Shown piece by piece: positions 1 through 14,863 of a DNA stretch of 64,000 nucleotides (the first letter of the stretch is position 1; each line of letters opens with the position of its first letter). The notes beneath the pieces are model-generated. The model saw nothing but the letters and a program-made list of their open reading frames with translations. It did no database searches and was not told the DNA's origin. The position numbers and the translations under genes were made by a program. This DNA is from Jannaschia donghaensis (GTDB lineage: Bacteria > Pseudomonadota > Alphaproteobacteria > Rhodobacterales > Rhodobacteraceae). The stretch covers positions 1 through 64,000 of the forward strand of contig NZ_CXSU01000001.1 of assembly GCF_001403795.1 (NCBI RefSeq), written 5' to 3'.

Positions 1-77
1 CCCGAGCGGGCCAGATCCATAGCGGCGGTCGCCCCGGACGGGCCCCCGCCGACGACGACGACGTCGAATTCCTGCAT
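1..77 (-). CDS. bchP: Geranylgeranyl reductase BchP, N-terminal fragment
   Basis: Only the first 25 codons are inside the window; the gene continues beyond the left edge. The visible start, MQEFDVVVVGGGPSGATAA, is the FAD-binding Rossmann motif (GxGxxG type) of the geranylgeranyl reductase family. BchP reduces the geranylgeranyl tail of bacteriochlorophyll to phytyl in the last steps of the pathway. It follows the BCD-family transporter gene and bchG on the same strand, which is the normal bchG-orf-bchP order of Rhodobacter-type clusters. That context decides the call, because the fragment alone would fit any flavin-dependent reductase. Confidence 0.85.
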   Translation of the reverse strand, partial: MQEFDVVVVGGGPSGATAAMDLARS

Positions 78-94
78 CCTATCTCTCCCCGATT

Positions 95-1378
95 TCATTC
101 GCCTGGCACCAGTGCGGCCCGTGTGATCGTTGCCCGTTCCATTACGCGCCATGCCATCGCGGCGGCCGCAAGGAACAGGAATGCTTCGAACAGGAACACA
201 CCGGCAAAGGCGTCTCCGTCACCCAAAGGTCCGCGCAACAGATCCACCGCGGCGGCCCCGGTCAGCCCGCCGAAACCTGCGGCGACCGCCTGCGCGGCAC
301 CCCACAGTCCCATGCGCGTGCCGGTCCGGCGCTCACGACCCTCGGCGGCAAGCGCCATCATCGACCCGATGGCCGCGACGGCGAACATGCCGTTGAAAAA
401 GCCGAGCGCCACGACAAGCGGGGTCAGCGGCAGGGTGATCCAGGCAAGGCCAGTAAGCGAAATTATGTAAAGCGATGCCGCCGATCCGACGCAGCCCGAG
501 ATGACCCAGGATCGCAGCGACCCAAGCTTCAGACCCGTCGCTGCGATCCCGACCAGCAGCATGCCGATGAAGACGCCGCCGTTCTGTGCGCCGGATAGTG
601 CCGTGGATTGGCCGGGCGTGAAGTCGAAAACGAGGCCGGCGAAAGGCTCCAGAATGAGTTCCTGCATGAAATAGGCATTCATTGAGAGGAATACGAAAAG
701 GGTGAAGTTCCGCGCCTTTCGCTCGGCCCAGATTTCGCGCAAGCCGTCCAGGAAGGGCGTCGGGGGTTCAGGCACGGTCGGCGTTACCCGCGCCTCGATG
801 CCCAGAACCGCCAACACGGTCAGTACGAAGGCTCCGCCGGTGACGACGGCGACCACGGCCATCAATCGTGCAGGCGTATAGGGGTCGAGAAACTGGCCCG
901 ACACGCCGGCCGTCACCGCGATACCAAAAATCATCATCAGCCAGGTGATCGTCGCGGCCGCAGCCCGCCTGCGCGGTGCGGTCGCCGTGGCCAGAAGCGC
1001 CAGAAGCGACGTGCCCGACGCGCCGACACCAAGGCCGATCGCTGTATAGGCCAGGATCGAGACGGTCAGCCCGGTGGCATAGGACGCCGCGAAAAGCGTC
1101 ACACCCCAAGCGGCCGCCAACCCGCCGAGGGCCAGGACGGCCATGCCGCCGATGATCCAACGCGTGCGCGACCCGCCGGTGTCGGACGTGAACCCCCATC
1201 GCGGGCGGCTGAGCTGGATGCCGTAGTGCAACGCCACCAGCGCGCCGGGCAGGACGGCGGGCAACGCGAATTCCACAACCATAAGGCGATTCAACGTCGA
1301 AGTTGTCAGCACGACGACCGCGCCAAGCGCCATCTGCACCAGCCCTAGCCGAACGATCTGCGGCCAGGTCAGCGTCAT
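95..1378 (-). CDS. BCD-family (PucC/LhaA-like) major facilitator protein between bchG and bchP
   Basis: A 427-residue integral membrane protein of the bacteriochlorophyll delivery (BCD) branch of the major facilitator superfamily, with about twelve hydrophobic segments. The family moves or inserts bacteriochlorophyll during light-harvesting complex assembly in the cytoplasmic membrane. The N-terminus (MTLTWPQIVRLGLVQMALG) and the signature region with LNRLMVVE and FGFRSD-like residues resemble LhaA encoded at 13418-14845, so the window carries two paralogues. The ATG at 1376-1378 was chosen because it overlaps the bchG stop (4 bases) and fits the family length. Position and length match orf428 of Rhodobacter capsulatus. 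No substrate can be deduced from sequence alone. Confidence 0.9.
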   Translation of the reverse strand: MTLTWPQIVRLGLVQMALGAVVVLTTSTLNRLMVVEFALPAVLPGALVALHYGIQLSRPRWGFTSDTGGSRTRWIIGGMAVLALGGLAAAWGVTLFAASYATGLTVSILAYTAIGLGVGASGTSLLALLATATAPRRRAAAATITWLMMIFGIAVTAGVSGQFLDPYTPARLMAVVAVVTGGAFVLTVLAVLGIEARVTPTVPEPPTPFLDGLREIWAERKARNFTLFVFLSMNAYFMQELILEPFAGLVFDFTPGQSTALSGAQNGGVFIGMLLVGIAATGLKLGSLRSWVISGCVGSAASLYIISLTGLAWITLPLTPLVVALGFFNGMFAVAAIGSMMALAAEGRERRTGTRMGLWGAAQAVAAGFGGLTGAAAVDLLRGPLGDGDAFAGVFLFEAFLFLAAAAMAWRVMERATITRAALVPGE

Positions 1379-2277
1379 GCCAGCCCCCGGAGGGCGAAGG
1401 CGGCGACCATCATGCCGGAAATATACAGAAGAACGCCGGTCCCGTTGTACCAAGGTGCCTTGGCTTTCGGATCGCGCAGCATTACCCGCATCGCCGCGAA
1501 CTGACCGAGGATCAGGACCGCGACGACCGCCGCGAAGATCGGTTTGGACCACAGGAGTAACAGGCCAACGACCACCAGCTGCGGTACGGTCATCACCCAG
1601 CAGGCGACGCGCGCGGCGCGGTCAGGGCCAAGAGTGACGGGCAGGGAATTCACGCCCATCACGCGGTCGCCCTCCAGCGCCTTGAAATCGTTGAGGGTCA
1701 TTATGCCGTGCGCGCCAAGGGCATAGAGCGCGGCCGTGGCCACGATTTCCCATCGCGGGGCACCTGCGACAAGAATCGCGGCCCCGGTGAACCATGGCAG
1801 CCCTTCGTAGCAAAGCCCGACAAGGCCCGGCCCCCAGATGCCGGAGCGTTTGAGGCGGATCGGCTCCACCGAATAGGCCCAGGCACCGATCACGGCGAAG
1901 ACGGTCGCGCCAAAGCCCCAGGGCCCGAATTGCGATCCGACGGCCAGCGACAGAACGGACATGGCCAGCGCGATCCACAGACCCCAGCGGCCCGGAATGC
2001 GGCCCGAGGGAATCGGTCGGTCGGGTTCGTTGATCGCATCGACGTGCCGGTCGCACCAATCGTTGGCCGCCTGGCTCATCCCGCAGGTGATCGGTCCGGC
2101 CAGCACGATGCCGAGGAGGACAATCGGCCATTCCGCCCCGAGCGCCACGCCCGAGGACACGGCCCCGCACAGAAAAGCCCACATCGGGGGAAACCAGGTC
2201 ACCGGCTTGATCAGCCGCAGCATGGCGGCCGGTTCCGGCAGGGTCCGGGCGGGACCGACGGGGGAGAGTGAAGTCAT
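1375..2277 (-). CDS. bchG: Bacteriochlorophyll a synthase (geranylgeranyl transferase)
   Basis: A 300-residue UbiA-family prenyltransferase that esterifies bacteriochlorophyllide a with geranylgeranyl diphosphate in the membrane. The first prenyl-diphosphate/Mg motif is visible as NDWCDRHVDAINEPDRPIPS and the second aspartate region as LNDFKALEGDR; around eight hydrophobic segments follow. The start at 2277 gives the short leader (MTSLSPVGPARTLPEPA) expected before the conserved LLxLIKPxTWFPPMWAF block. There is no Shine-Dalgarno sequence: a PpsR palindrome ends one base before the ATG. It is followed with a 4-base overlap by the BCD transporter gene and then bchP. Confidence 0.96.
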   Translation of the reverse strand: MTSLSPVGPARTLPEPAAMLRLIKPVTWFPPMWAFLCGAVSSGVALGAEWPIVLLGIVLAGPITCGMSQAANDWCDRHVDAINEPDRPIPSGRIPGRWGLWIALAMSVLSLAVGSQFGPWGFGATVFAVIGAWAYSVEPIRLKRSGIWGPGLVGLCYEGLPWFTGAAILVAGAPRWEIVATAALYALGAHGIMTLNDFKALEGDRVMGVNSLPVTLGPDRAARVACWVMTVPQLVVVGLLLLWSKPIFAAVVAVLILGQFAAMRVMLRDPKAKAPWYNGTGVLLYISGMMVAAFALRGLA

Positions 2278-2278
2278 G

Positions 2279-2296
2279 TGTAAACGTAAGCTGACA
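2279..2296 (-). promoter_or_regulatory. PpsR/CrtJ operator at the bchG start
   Basis: Exact TGT-N12-ACA palindrome, read on the minus strand as TGTCAGCTTACGTTTACA, ending one base before the bchG ATG. This is the binding consensus of the aerobic repressor PpsR (CrtJ). A repressor bound here would cover the ribosome-access region and any initiation site for a leaderless bchG message. Confidence 0.8.
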
Positions 2297-2304
2297 GTGT
2301 GGGT

Positions 2305-2328
2305 CGCGGCAAGTGTAAACTTGCCGCG
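2305..2328 (-). terminator. Intercistronic hairpin between ppsR and bchG
   Basis: A perfect 9-bp inverted repeat, CGCGGCAAG and CTTGCCGCG, separated by a six-base TGTAAA loop, lies just after the ppsR stop. There is no following T-run on either strand, so it is a weak or factor-assisted terminator at best, or an mRNA end-stabilising structure. On the minus strand the loop supplies TTTACA, which could serve as a -35 element for bchG, so the structure may separate ppsR transcription from that of bchG. Confidence 0.5.
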
Positions 2329-2336
2329 GGCAGCCG

Positions 2337-3755
2337 TCAGACGGAGTCGCGCTTGAGCAGACCGTATTTGCGCAACTTCACATAGAGAGACTGCCGCGAC
2401 AGGCCCAGCATATCGGCGGCGGCAACACGGTTGTTCGACGTCAGATCGACAGCGGCGCCGATGCACATCCGCTCGATCACGTCGGTGGCCTGCGCCACGA
2501 TGTCCTTGAGCGATTGCTTGCCCAGCAGATCGACGATCGAATCAAGGTCGACCGACGGATCTACCCCGTCCTTGCGCAGGGCTGTCGACCGGCTGGTGTC
2601 GCGGATGACGAGGCCGAAGATCGACCGGATGCCGGCCCGCAGGCGGGTCACGGAAATCTCGACCGACCGACCCTGCCCCGAGGCCTGGGTGATCTTGGTG
2701 GAAAACAGGCGGAGAGAGCCGGAGCGGCTGGCATTCGCCAGCAGAACCGACAGATCGACACTGCCGCGCACCAGGAAATCGGCCAGACTGCGGTCGCGCA
2801 CGCCATCTTCCTGCGGCATTTCAACCAGATCGAGAAAACTTCCGTTCGCACCAAGGATCCGCCCGTCGCCCGTCGTGAAGACAATCGCATCGGGACTTGC
2901 CGCATAGAAGGCGGCCAGCCGGTCGGCGGCAGTCTCGCCCTCGGAAGCGGATTTGCGGCGCGACGTCACACGACACAAAAGCATGTGCGCCCCCGGAATG
3001 CGGAACGACGTCGGCGCGATGTCGATGTCGGAGCCGTCGATCCTCAGCGTCGCGCTGACGACGCCGTCGGGCTGACGTGCGGTGGCGACCAATTGCTCCA
3101 CCAGATCGACATCCGGCCCGGCCCGCAAAAGCGATTCGATCGCCGTGTCCCGAAAATCCGGCAGATCGTGGCCGAACAGCTGCGATGCGGCGTTGTTCGC
3201 CTCGGTCACTTCGCGCCGGGCAACGTTGATGAACAGACAGGCGTCGGGCGTCGTTGCCATCAGAACGCGCAACCGCGTCTCGGTCGCGCGCTGCGCCTCG
3301 TAGTCCCGCTCCATCGCCATCTGGGCGGCCACCAGCTGCTGCTGGACCTCGGCCAGCGGGCGCAGGTCGCGGCCCAGCATCAAGACGTCCGTCTCGTGCC
3401 CGATGCGGTGGAAACTGAACGACATCGGCACGTCAATGCCGCTGGTCTCGTGGTGCAGGTTCAACTCGCTCAGCGGCAATTGCGAACTGCCCTGACGCAA
3501 ATCCTCCAGACAGCGCTCAAGCTTGGGCACGCTTTCGGTGGTCAGATGACCCTGCAGGGTGACGCCGGCCCAAGCCTCGACATTCACGCCCAGATCCAGA
3601 CCCGGGCGGACCCGAATGTCCGAGATCATGCCATTCCACGACACCAGAAGCGCCATGTCGGCGACCCCGGCGACCAGATTGGCCAGAATGTCGGACCGCG
3701 CATCCGGAAGCAGACCCTGAAACCAGGCGCCGGCCCCAGAGCCGTTGATGTTCAT
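2337..3755 (-). CDS. ppsR: Photosynthesis transcriptional repressor PpsR/CrtJ
   Basis: A 472-residue aerobic repressor of bch, crt and puc/puf operons. It has an N-terminal domain (about 1-130), a coiled Q-rich linker (about 131-160), two PAS domains (about 161-265 and 275-390) and a C-terminal Fis-type helix-turn-helix (about 430-472, ADMLGLSRQSLYVKLRKYGL). Cys261 and Cys431 sit at the spacing of the redox-active pair described in CrtJ (Cys249/Cys420); this correspondence is inferred from position. The ATG at 3753-3755 overlaps the aerR stop by four bases, so the antirepressor and repressor genes are probably translationally coupled. Its operators occur upstream of six transcription units in this window. 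Confidence 0.96.
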   Translation of the reverse strand: MNINGSGAGAWFQGLLPDARSDILANLVAGVADMALLVSWNGMISDIRVRPGLDLGVNVEAWAGVTLQGHLTTESVPKLERCLEDLRQGSSQLPLSELNLHHETSGIDVPMSFSFHRIGHETDVLMLGRDLRPLAEVQQQLVAAQMAMERDYEAQRATETRLRVLMATTPDACLFINVARREVTEANNAASQLFGHDLPDFRDTAIESLLRAGPDVDLVEQLVATARQPDGVVSATLRIDGSDIDIAPTSFRIPGAHMLLCRVTSRRKSASEGETAADRLAAFYAASPDAIVFTTGDGRILGANGSFLDLVEMPQEDGVRDRSLADFLVRGSVDLSVLLANASRSGSLRLFSTKITQASGQGRSVEISVTRLRAGIRSIFGLVIRDTSRSTALRKDGVDPSVDLDSIVDLLGKQSLKDIVAQATDVIERMCIGAAVDLTSNNRVAAADMLGLSRQSLYVKLRKYGLLKRDSV

Positions 3756-4423
3756 GAGGTGCCCCGCGTGCGTCGATCGGGGTTGCGGCATTCCGACAGC
3801 GCAAGGTCCAGATCATTCGTCACCACGTCGGCACCGGCCGCCATGCATCTGGATTTCGCGAGTTCCAGTCCGCCGCCGCCCAGAAGGACACGAGGGGCCG
3901 GACCCAGGTTGCGCGCGCGCTCGACCGTGGCCCTCAACGTGGCGAGGCTTTCCTGCCCCGAGGCGGAGATCATGACGATGTCTGCGTCCGACACCGTCGC
4001 ATCGTCGCGCAGGATCTGCGCGGCTACGCCATGGCGCAAAAGCTGTGCCGCGAAGACCTGTTGTCCCAGACGATGCTGCCCGCCCACGGGTCGAACAAGA
4101 TAGATCCGCCCGTGCGGCAGATCCGGCGCGAGGTCGAGATCGTCGAGCTGCTGGTCGGCCCAGTTGAGAATGTCGCGAAGCCGGGCGGACCCGATCGTCA
4201 CATGGGCGAAGCCGGAACGGTCGGTTACCCAATCGGCCCCCAGACGACGCGCGACGGCGGGCACATAGACGTCGATCAGGTCGACAAGGCGGCATCCGTC
4301 ATCAATCATCGCGGTCACGACCTGTCGCCAGGTGTCCGGATCGGGTGACACCACGGCGGTCGACAGGCGCAGGACCATGTCGTGACGGGCCTGCGGCTCC
4401 AGATCGATCGCAATCTTCCGCAT
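3752..4423 (-). CDS. ppaA: Cobalamin-binding antirepressor AerR/PpaA
   Basis: A 223-residue member of the AerR/PpaA/AppA-SCHIC group. The family binds cobalamin and, in light, modifies PpsR/CrtJ activity. The B12-domain hallmark is visible as GGQHRLGQQVFAAQLLR with His117 as the likely axial ligand, followed by alternating strands and helices (DADIVMISAS, VLLGGGGLE). It heads the aerR-ppsR unit and diverges from bchF across a 308-base control region with two PpsR palindromes, so repressor and antirepressor are likely autoregulated. The start at 4421-4423 gives the family length. Confidence 0.93.
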   Translation of the reverse strand: MRKIAIDLEPQARHDMVLRLSTAVVSPDPDTWRQVVTAMIDDGCRLVDLIDVYVPAVARRLGADWVTDRSGFAHVTIGSARLRDILNWADQQLDDLDLAPDLPHGRIYLVRPVGGQHRLGQQVFAAQLLRHGVAAQILRDDATVSDADIVMISASGQESLATLRATVERARNLGPAPRVLLGGGGLELAKSRCMAAGADVVTNDLDLALSECRNPDRRTRGTS

Positions 4424-4556
4424 CGCCCCCCGCGCCAGGCGGGAAACCTCTTTTTGATAAGAAACAAACGGATGATCGAACGACGGGGGCAGCTGAGAAT
4501 CCTCCCGGAGGATGACCGGAAATGGTCCCGCCCATCGTCGGACATGGGTCGGGTGG

Positions 4557-4574
4557 TGTCAAATCAATATGACA
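4557..4574. promoter_or_regulatory. PpsR operator, aerR-proximal
   Basis: TGTCAAATCAATATGACA is a perfect extended PpsR consensus (TGTCA-N8-TGACA), the best match in the window. It lies closer to aerR than to bchF and probably mediates control of the regulator genes, cooperating with the site at 4663. Confidence 0.88.
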
Positions 4575-4662
4575 AGTCCGGCCGGGGCTGCAATAAAACC
4601 CTTGCTTATATGATCCCACGGCGGCCTGAGCGTCAACTTTATCGGACCAAACGGGCGGCAGG

Positions 4663-4680
4663 TGTAAATCGACATTGACA
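4663..4680 (+). promoter_or_regulatory. PpsR operator overlapping the bchF -35 box
   Basis: TGTAAATCGACATTGACA fits TGT-N12-ACA. Its last six bases are TTGACA, an ideal sigma-70 -35 hexamer 51 bases before the bchF start, so repressor and RNA polymerase would compete for the same bases. Confidence 0.85.
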
Positions 4681-4697
4681 CATCGGGAGCCGGATGA

Positions 4698-6600
<1,903 letters not shown>

Positions 6601-6604
<4 letters not shown>

Positions 6605-8122
6605 AGCTCACCGTCTGGACATACGAGGGCCCGCCCCACGTCGGTGCCATGCGCGTCGCCACCGCGATGAAGGGCCTGCACTACGTGTTGCACGCCCCGC
6701 AGGGCGATACCTACGCCGACCTTCTGTTCACCATGATCGAACGGCGCGACCATCGCCCGCCCGTCACCTACACCACGTTCCAGGCGCGCGATCTGGGGGC
6801 CGACACGGCGGGCCTGTTCCGCACCGCCTGTCAGGACGCCTACGACCGGTTCAAGCCCGAGGCGATCATCGTCGGCGCGTCCTGCACCGCCGAGCTGATC
6901 CAGGACGATCCGGGCGGTCTGGCCGAGACGATGGGCCTGCCTGTGCCCGTCATCGCGCTGGAACTGCCCAGCTATCAGCGCAAGGAAGGCTTCGGGGCGG
7001 ACGAGACCTTCTACCAGATCGTCCGCGCGCTTGCCGGACCGATGGAGAGGTCGGAGCGGGTCACCTGCAACATCCTTGGCGGTACGGCCCTGGGCTTCCG
7101 CCACCGCGACGACATTGCCGAAATCACCAACCTGCTCTATGAGTTGGGGATCGAAGTGAACGTCTGCGCGCCGCTCGGGGCCACGCCCACCGACATCACC
7201 AAGATGGGCCGCGCGCATTTCAATGTCCTGCTCTACCCGGAAACGGGGGAGGCCGCCGCGCGGCATCTGGAGACGACCTGCGGCCAGCCCTACACCCGCG
7301 TGGTCCCCATCGGCACCGGTGCCACCCGCGCCTTCATCGAGGAGGTCCGCACGCTGTCTGGCTCCACCGCACCCATCGACGACCAGGGCCTGCGCCAGAC
7401 GTGGTGGACGCGGTCGGTCGACAGCATCTATCTGACCGGCAAGCGCGTCTTCATCTTCGGCGATGCCACCCACGCGATGGCCATGGCGAAAGTCGCGCGC
7501 GACGAGATGGGGTTCGAGGTCGCGGGTCTGGGCTGCTACAACCGCGAATTCGCCCGCCCGATGCGCGCGCTGGCCAAGGAATTCGAGCTGGAGCCGCTGA
7601 TCACCGATGATTACCTCGAGGTCGAGCGCGCCATCGAGGCCGCGCAGCCCGAAATGATCATGGGCACCCAGATGGAGCGGCACATCGGCAAGCGCCTGGG
7701 CATCCCCTGCGCCGTCATCTCCTCGCCCGTCCATGTGCAGGATTTCCCCGCCCGCTATTCCCCGGTGATGGGTTTCGAAGGCGCGAACGTTCTGTTCGAC
7801 ACGCTGGTCCACCCCCTCGTCATGGGGCTGGAGGAGCATCTGCTGCACATGTTCCGCGAGGATTTCGAGTTCAACGACGCCGCCGGCCCCAGCCACCACG
7901 GCGGCCACGCCCCGAAGCCCGTCGAGAAGGCCCCGGCCCCCGCCGCGGAGCCCGAGACGGCCCCCGCCGGCGAGGTCGTGTGGCTTCACGATGCGGAACG
8001 CGAGCTCAAGAAGATCCCGTTCTTCGTGCGCGGCAAGGCCCGCCGCAACACCGAGACCTTCGCAATGGGTCAAGGCATCACCGAAATTTCCGTCGACACC
8101 CTCTACGAAGCGAAGGCACATT

Positions 8123-8133
<11 letters not shown>
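6601..8133 (+). CDS. bchB: Light-independent protochlorophyllide reductase subunit B
   Basis: A 510-residue NifK-like subunit that pairs with BchN. The GTG at 6601 is the start because the sequence that follows ([17 protein letters not shown]) aligns with the usual N-terminus and places Asp36 exactly where the aspartate ligand of the NB-cluster is expected ([10 protein letters not shown]). A proline/alanine-rich linker (about residues 425-460) precedes the C-terminal domain ([17 protein letters not shown]), which shapes the substrate pocket. It overlaps bchH by 11 bases. Confidence 0.96.
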
Positions 8134-12592
<4,459 letters not shown>

Positions 12593-12593
<1 letters not shown>

Positions 12594-13252
12594 TGACCTA
12601 CGACGCCACCCTGTCCCGCGTCGAGACCTACTTCGACCGTACCGCGACCAAGACGTGGGAGGCGCTGACCTCCGACGCGCCGGTCTCGGGCATTCGCGCC
12701 ACCGTGCGCCGGGGCCGCGACCAAATGCGGGCGATCCTTCTGTCCCAGATGCCGCGAGACCTGACCGGTCTGCGCATCCTGGACGCGGGCTGCGGCACCG
12801 GGGCGCTGGCCGTCAAGATGGCGTCGCGCGGGGCCCAGGTGGTAGCGATCGACATCTCTCCGCAACTGATCGACATCGCGCGCCGCCGTGCCCCCGACGG
12901 CAGCACGATCGACTGGCGCGCGGGCGACATGCTGGACGCGGGTCTGGGCACCTTCGACCACGTCACCGCGATGGACAGCCTGATCTACTATTCCGAAGCC
13001 GATTTGGCCGCCGCCCTCGACGCGCTGGCGATCCGAACCCGCGGGTCGATCCTGTTCACGGTCGCGCCGCGCACCCCGCTGCTGATGGCGATGTGGAACG
13101 CGGGCAAGCTCTTTCCCAAGGCCGATCGCTCCCCCACCATGGTGCCGCAATCCGCCGCCCGCCTGTCGCGGCGCATGGACGCGACGTTGACGCCGGTCAC
13201 GCGGGTCAATTCGGGCTTCTACATTTCCAACGCCATCGCCGCGCGCGGCTGA
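12593..13252 (+). CDS. bchM: Magnesium-protoporphyrin IX O-methyltransferase
   Basis: A 219-residue SAM-dependent methyltransferase that esterifies the C13 propionate of Mg-protoporphyrin IX, the substrate for AcsF. SAM motif I is ILDAGCGTGALAV (about residues 60-72), and the acidic loop VVAIDISPQLIDIARRR follows. Last gene of the bchF operon; the next unit begins after 165 non-coding bases with its own PpsR-controlled promoter. Confidence 0.96.
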
Positions 13253-13294
13253 CGGCACCGCGCGTCAATCCAGGCGGACAGTCTGCCCGAAAAC

Positions 13295-13344
13295 TGTAAA
13301 TGCACGTTGACACCTGATGGATCGGGTGTCACATTTTCGGGACA
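13295..13344 (+). promoter_or_regulatory. Paired PpsR operators and promoter of the lhaA-puh unit
   Basis: Two exact TGT-N12-ACA palindromes, TGTAAATGCACGTTGACA (13295-13312) and TGTCACATTTTCGGGACA (13327-13344), lie 32 bases (three helical turns) apart centre to centre, fit for cooperative binding on one face of the DNA. The end of the first supplies TTGACA, a consensus -35 box, and the second would cover the -10 region and start site. Confidence 0.85.
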
Positions 13345-13417
13345 CGCAGCTGCCCGGGGATAGCATGTCAGACCGATTCCATCTCATCCTGTCGGCCTCG
13401 GCATCGTCGGTGCACGC

Positions 13418-14845
13418 ATGATGCCCCGCGCTGCCCTTCAGCGCATGACGATCAACATGCTGCCGTTCTCCGACGCGGTCAGCGAGCAATTGCCCCTGCG
13501 CCAGCTTCTGCGCTTGTCGCTCTTCCAGGTGTCCGTTGGCATGGCGTCGGTGATGCTGCTGGGCACGCTCAACCGCGTTATGATCGTGGAGTTGGGCGTC
13601 GCCGCGACCATCGTTGCCATGATGATCGCCATTCCCGTCCTGGTCGCCCCATTCCGCGCGTTGCTGGGCTTCCGCTCCGACACCTATCGCAGCGCAATCG
13701 GCTGGAAGCGTATCCCCTATCTTTGGTTCGGATCGCTCTGGCAGTTCGGTGGTCTGGCCATCATGCCGATGGCGCTTCTGGTGCTGTCGGGCGATCAGGT
13801 CGCTGGCCCGGACTGGGCCGGCACCGTCGGGGCCGCCCTCGCATTCCTGATGACCGGCGTAGGCATGCACATGACGCAGACCGCGGGCCTGGCCCTCGCC
13901 GCCGACCGCGCGACCGAGGAAACCCGCCCGCAGGTCGTTGCCCTACTCTACGTGATGTTTCTTGTCGGTATGGGCGTATCCGCCGTCATCATCGGCACCC
14001 TGCTGCGCGATTTTTCGGCCCTGCGCCTGGTGCAGGTGGTGCAGGGCACAGCCGTCGTCACGATCGTCCTCAACGTCATCGCTCTGTGGAAGCAGGAAAG
14101 GGTCAATCCCATGACGCGGGCGGAACGCGCCGTTCCCCGTCCGCCCTTCACCGAGGCCTGGCGCGATCTGACCGCGCAGGCCGGCGTCGCGCGCTTGCTG
14201 GTCGTCGTCTTCCTCGGCACGCTGGCGTTCCAGATGCAGGATGTCCTGCTGGAACCCTACGGCGGCGAGATCCTGGGCCTGTCGGTCTCGGCCACCACGC
14301 TGCTGACGGCGCTCTGGGCGATCGGCGCGCTGATCGGCTTCGGCCTGGCCGCGCGCGGGCTGAAGCGTGACCGCGATCCGCACCGCATGGCCGCCGCCGG
14401 CATTCTAATGGGCGTCGCCGCCTTCACCGCCGTGATCTTCGCAGCGCCGCTCGACTCTCCGGGCCTGTTCTATTCGGGGGCCTTCGGCATCGGGCTGGGC
14501 GGCGGGCTCTTCTCGGTCTGCACCCTGACCTCGATCATGGCCTTCGATGGGACCGGCACAGCCGGCAAGGGGCTGGCCCTTGGGGCCTGGGGCGCGGCAC
14601 AGGCGACGGCCGCCGGCGCGTCGATCTTTGCGGGCGGTGCGCTGCGCGACGGGATCAATGCGCTCGCCCTCGCCGGGGATTTCGGTCCGGCGCTCGCCAC
14701 GGCCGCGACGGGATATTCCACCGTCTATCACATCGAAATCGCGCTGCTTTTCATGACGCTCGTGGCCCTGGGGCCGCTGGTGAAATCGCGCAGCATCCAT
14801 GCCGCCCCGTCCGCCACCCGCGGACTGGCCGACTTCCCAACATAA
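13418..14845 (+). CDS. lhaA: Light-harvesting 1 assembly protein LhaA (BCD-family transporter)
   Basis: A 475-residue twelve-helix protein of the BCD branch of the major facilitator superfamily. LhaA is needed for LH1 antenna assembly, probably by handing bacteriochlorophyll to the alpha and beta apoproteins at the insertion site. The conserved block LNRVMIVELGVAATIV and the cytoplasmic loop FRSDTYRSAIGWKRIPYLWFG are family hallmarks. The N-terminal start is not certain: ATGs at 13418, 13421 and 13445 are all in frame. It heads the puh operon and shares ancestry with the BCD protein at 95-1378. Confidence 0.94.
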   Translation: MMPRAALQRMTINMLPFSDAVSEQLPLRQLLRLSLFQVSVGMASVMLLGTLNRVMIVELGVAATIVAMMIAIPVLVAPFRALLGFRSDTYRSAIGWKRIPYLWFGSLWQFGGLAIMPMALLVLSGDQVAGPDWAGTVGAALAFLMTGVGMHMTQTAGLALAADRATEETRPQVVALLYVMFLVGMGVSAVIIGTLLRDFSALRLVQVVQGTAVVTIVLNVIALWKQERVNPMTRAERAVPRPPFTEAWRDLTAQAGVARLLVVVFLGTLAFQMQDVLLEPYGGEILGLSVSATTLLTALWAIGALIGFGLAARGLKRDRDPHRMAAAGILMGVAAFTAVIFAAPLDSPGLFYSGAFGIGLGGGLFSVCTLTSIMAFDGTGTAGKGLALGAWGAAQATAAGASIFAGGALRDGINALALAGDFGPALATAATGYSTVYHIEIALLFMTLVALGPLVKSRSIHAAPSATRGLADFPT

Positions 14846-14863
14846 TAGCAGGAGGAGACACCC

